A stretch of DNA of 6,774 nt from an uncultured Aquincola sp. GTDB taxonomy: Bacteria; Pseudomonadota; Gammaproteobacteria; Burkholderiales; Burkholderiaceae. Below the pieces are notes generated by a model. That model was not told where the DNA came from. It ran no database searches and was given only the letters and a program-made list of their open reading frames with translations. The stretch is from assembly GCA_937883885.1 (NCBI GenBank), contig CAKZXL010000812.1:1-6774 (forward strand), read 5' to 3'. A program made the position numbers and the translations under genes. Shown piece after piece: positions 5,497 to 6,774 of this stretch. Each line of letters begins with the position of its first letter. Position 1 is the first letter of the stretch.

Positions 5497-6774
5497 GTCG
5501 TCGGCCGCGTCGCCGAAGGGCAGCTCCGGCTCCAGCGCCGCGCGCTCGGCCTCGATCTGCGCGCGGGTGCGGCGGGGCTCGGCGCGGCTGGCCGCGGCGG
5601 CGGCCTTTTGCGCGGCGCCGGCCAGCGACACCGCATCGCCCACGCCGGGGCGCGACAGGCTGCCCACGCGCACGCCCAGCAGGCGCAGCCGGCGGCTCAG
5701 GTCCACCCGCTTCAGGCACTGGCCGGCGGCCTGGCGGATCAACTGCGCATCGGCGGTGGGCGCGGGCAGCGTCAGGTCGCGGGTCACGGTCTTGAAGTCT
5801 TCGAAGCGCAGCTTGATGCCGATGGTGCGGCCCACCCAGCGCTTGCGCTGCAGGTCGTCGGCCACCCGATGCGCCAGGTCGGTGAAGATGGCCGACAGCG
5901 TGGCGCGGTCGCGCACCGCATGCAGGTCGCGGTCGAAGGTGGTTTCGCGGCTCATCGACACCGGCTCACTGTAGGTCACCACCGGCCGGTCGTCGATGCC
6001 GCGCGAAGCCCGGTACAGCCAGGCGCCGTAGCTGCGGCCGAAGTGCTCCAGCAGCCAGGCGGCTTCGCACTCGGCCAGCTGGCCCACGGTTTCCACGCCC
6101 AGCGACTTCAGCTTGGCATTGGCCTTGGGGCCGATGCCGTTGATGCTGCGCACCTTCAGGGGCCAGATGCGCGCCGGGATGTCGTCGGCCGTCAGCACCG
6201 TCAGGCCGTCGGGCTTGTCCAGCTCCGAGGCGATCTTGGACAGCAGCTTGTTGGGCGTGACCCCGATGGAGCAGCTGAGCCCGGTGGCCCGCTTGACGTT
6301 GTTGCGGATCTCCTGCGCCACCGCGCGCACGCCGCCAAAGGCGTCGTGGCCCACCGCCTCCTGCGTCCCGGGCACCTCGGTCAGGTCGATGTAGATCTCG
6401 TCGATGCCGCGGTCCTCGATCACCGGCGCCACCTCGGCCACCGCCTGCTTGAAGAGGCGCGAGTAGTGCCGATAGGCCTCGAAGTCGGTGGGCAGCAGGA
6501 TGGCGTCGGGCGCCCGCTGCGCCGCTTTCATCAGCCCCATGCCCGAGTGCACGCCGTAGTCGCGCGCCGCATAGGTGGCGGTGGTGACCACGCCGCGGCC
6601 GGCATAGTGGCGCAGCGTGGCGAACTGGCGGCTGCCGTCGGCCAGCACTTCGGGCTGGTGCCGACGCCCGCCGCCGATGACCACCGGCAGGCCCTTGAGC
6701 TCCGGGTAGCGCAGCAGCTCCACCGATGCGTAGAACGCATCCATGTCGAGGTGGGCGATCCAGCGGCGTACGGC
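5488..6774 (-). CDS. dinB: DNA polymerase IV (Y-family), 5' end outside the window
   Basis: The window holds 428 codons and the stop. The frame stays open to the right edge and reads AVRRWIAHLDMDAFYASVE, so the start lies past 6774. The ATG at 6744 cannot be the start: it would remove D10, the first metal-binding aspartate (E. coli DinB D8). The other catalytic residues are D125 and E126 in the segment RGIDEIYIDL. Y15 is the steric-gate residue. A Y-family palm/fingers region, an HhH segment (SINGIGPKANAKL) and a little-finger domain beginning near MSRETTFDRDL are visible. An insertion of about 23 residues (37-59) sits in the fingers, between VVIGGG and RGVVTTATY; I recall similar insertions in betaproteobacterial DinB. 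The end is an Ala/Arg-rich linker with ELPFG near the terminus, a possible beta-clamp contact. The enzyme performs error-prone translesion synthesis; any SOS operator would be upstream, outside the window. Confidence 0.93.
   Translation of the reverse strand, partial: AVRRWIAHLDMDAFYASVELLRYPELKGLPVVIGGGRRHQPEVLADGSRQFATLRHYAGRGVVTTATYAARDYGVHSGMGLMKAAQRAPDAILLPTDFEAYRHYSRLFKQAVAEVAPVIEDRGIDEIYIDLTEVPGTQEAVGHDAFGGVRAVAQEIRNNVKRATGLSCSIGVTPNKLLSKIASELDKPDGLTVLTADDIPARIWPLKVRSINGIGPKANAKLKSLGVETVGQLAECEAAWLLEHFGRSYGAWLYRASRGIDDRPVVTYSEPVSMSRETTFDRDLHAVRDRATLSAIFTDLAHRVADDLQRKRWVGRTIGIKLRFEDFKTVTRDLTLPAPTADAQLIRQAAGQCLKRVDLSRRLRLLGVRVGSLSRPGVGDAVSLAGAAQKAAAAASRAEPRRTRAQIEAERAALEPELPFGDAADDAA

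Noticed and set aside
5010..5636. Minus-strand open frame of 208 codons across the PEP-CTERM 3' end and dinB 3' end
   Set aside because: It overlaps two well-supported genes in other frames and translates to biased Arg/Pro/Ala sequence.

Overview
The window is very GC-rich and densely packed with genes, with the strong third-position G/C bias of a high-GC proteobacterium. Three features point to a betaproteobacterium of the order Burkholderiales (inference; no 16S or other marker is present): a DNA polymerase IV with an insertion typical of that group, a PEP-CTERM protein with the VPEPGTWALMLAG-type tail, and a periplasmic FKBP with a paired-cysteine active-site region.

Layout, left to right. 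Positions 1-144 (minus) hold the first 48 codons of a xylulokinase (xylB), cut by the window edge. A 72-bp divergent spacer separates it from a two-gene plus-strand unit: a secreted FKBP-type peptidyl-prolyl isomerase (217-666) and, 8 bp later, a PLP-dependent enzyme of the cystathionine gamma-synthase / trans-sulfuration family (675-1874). The second gene's Shine-Dalgarno overlaps the first gene's stop codon. Converging on this pair is a possible 40-residue single-span membrane protein (1878-2000, minus). A 180-bp divergent spacer with a hairpin leads to a DUF454/YbaN-type inner-membrane protein (2181-2603, plus). Next is the largest gene (2688-5468, plus), a 926-residue exported protein made of about 19 degenerate T5SS/PEP-CTERM-type beta-strand repeats and ending in a PEP-CTERM sorting tail. 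Convergent to it, 19 bp away, is the 3' end and nearly all of dinB (DNA polymerase IV, 5488 to beyond 6774, minus), whose true start lies outside the window.

The genes do not form one pathway. The only likely co-expressed pair is FKBP plus the trans-sulfuration enzyme. The PEP-CTERM protein would be processed by an exosortase encoded elsewhere and probably ends up at the cell surface or in the extracellular matrix. The most notable non-coding signal is in its leader: 2632-2645 can pair with 2675-2691, burying both the strong AGGAGG ribosome-binding site and the start codon in a 14-bp helix with one bulge. I found no RNA genes, CRISPR arrays, insertion sequences or phage genes, and no convincing new multi-gene system.
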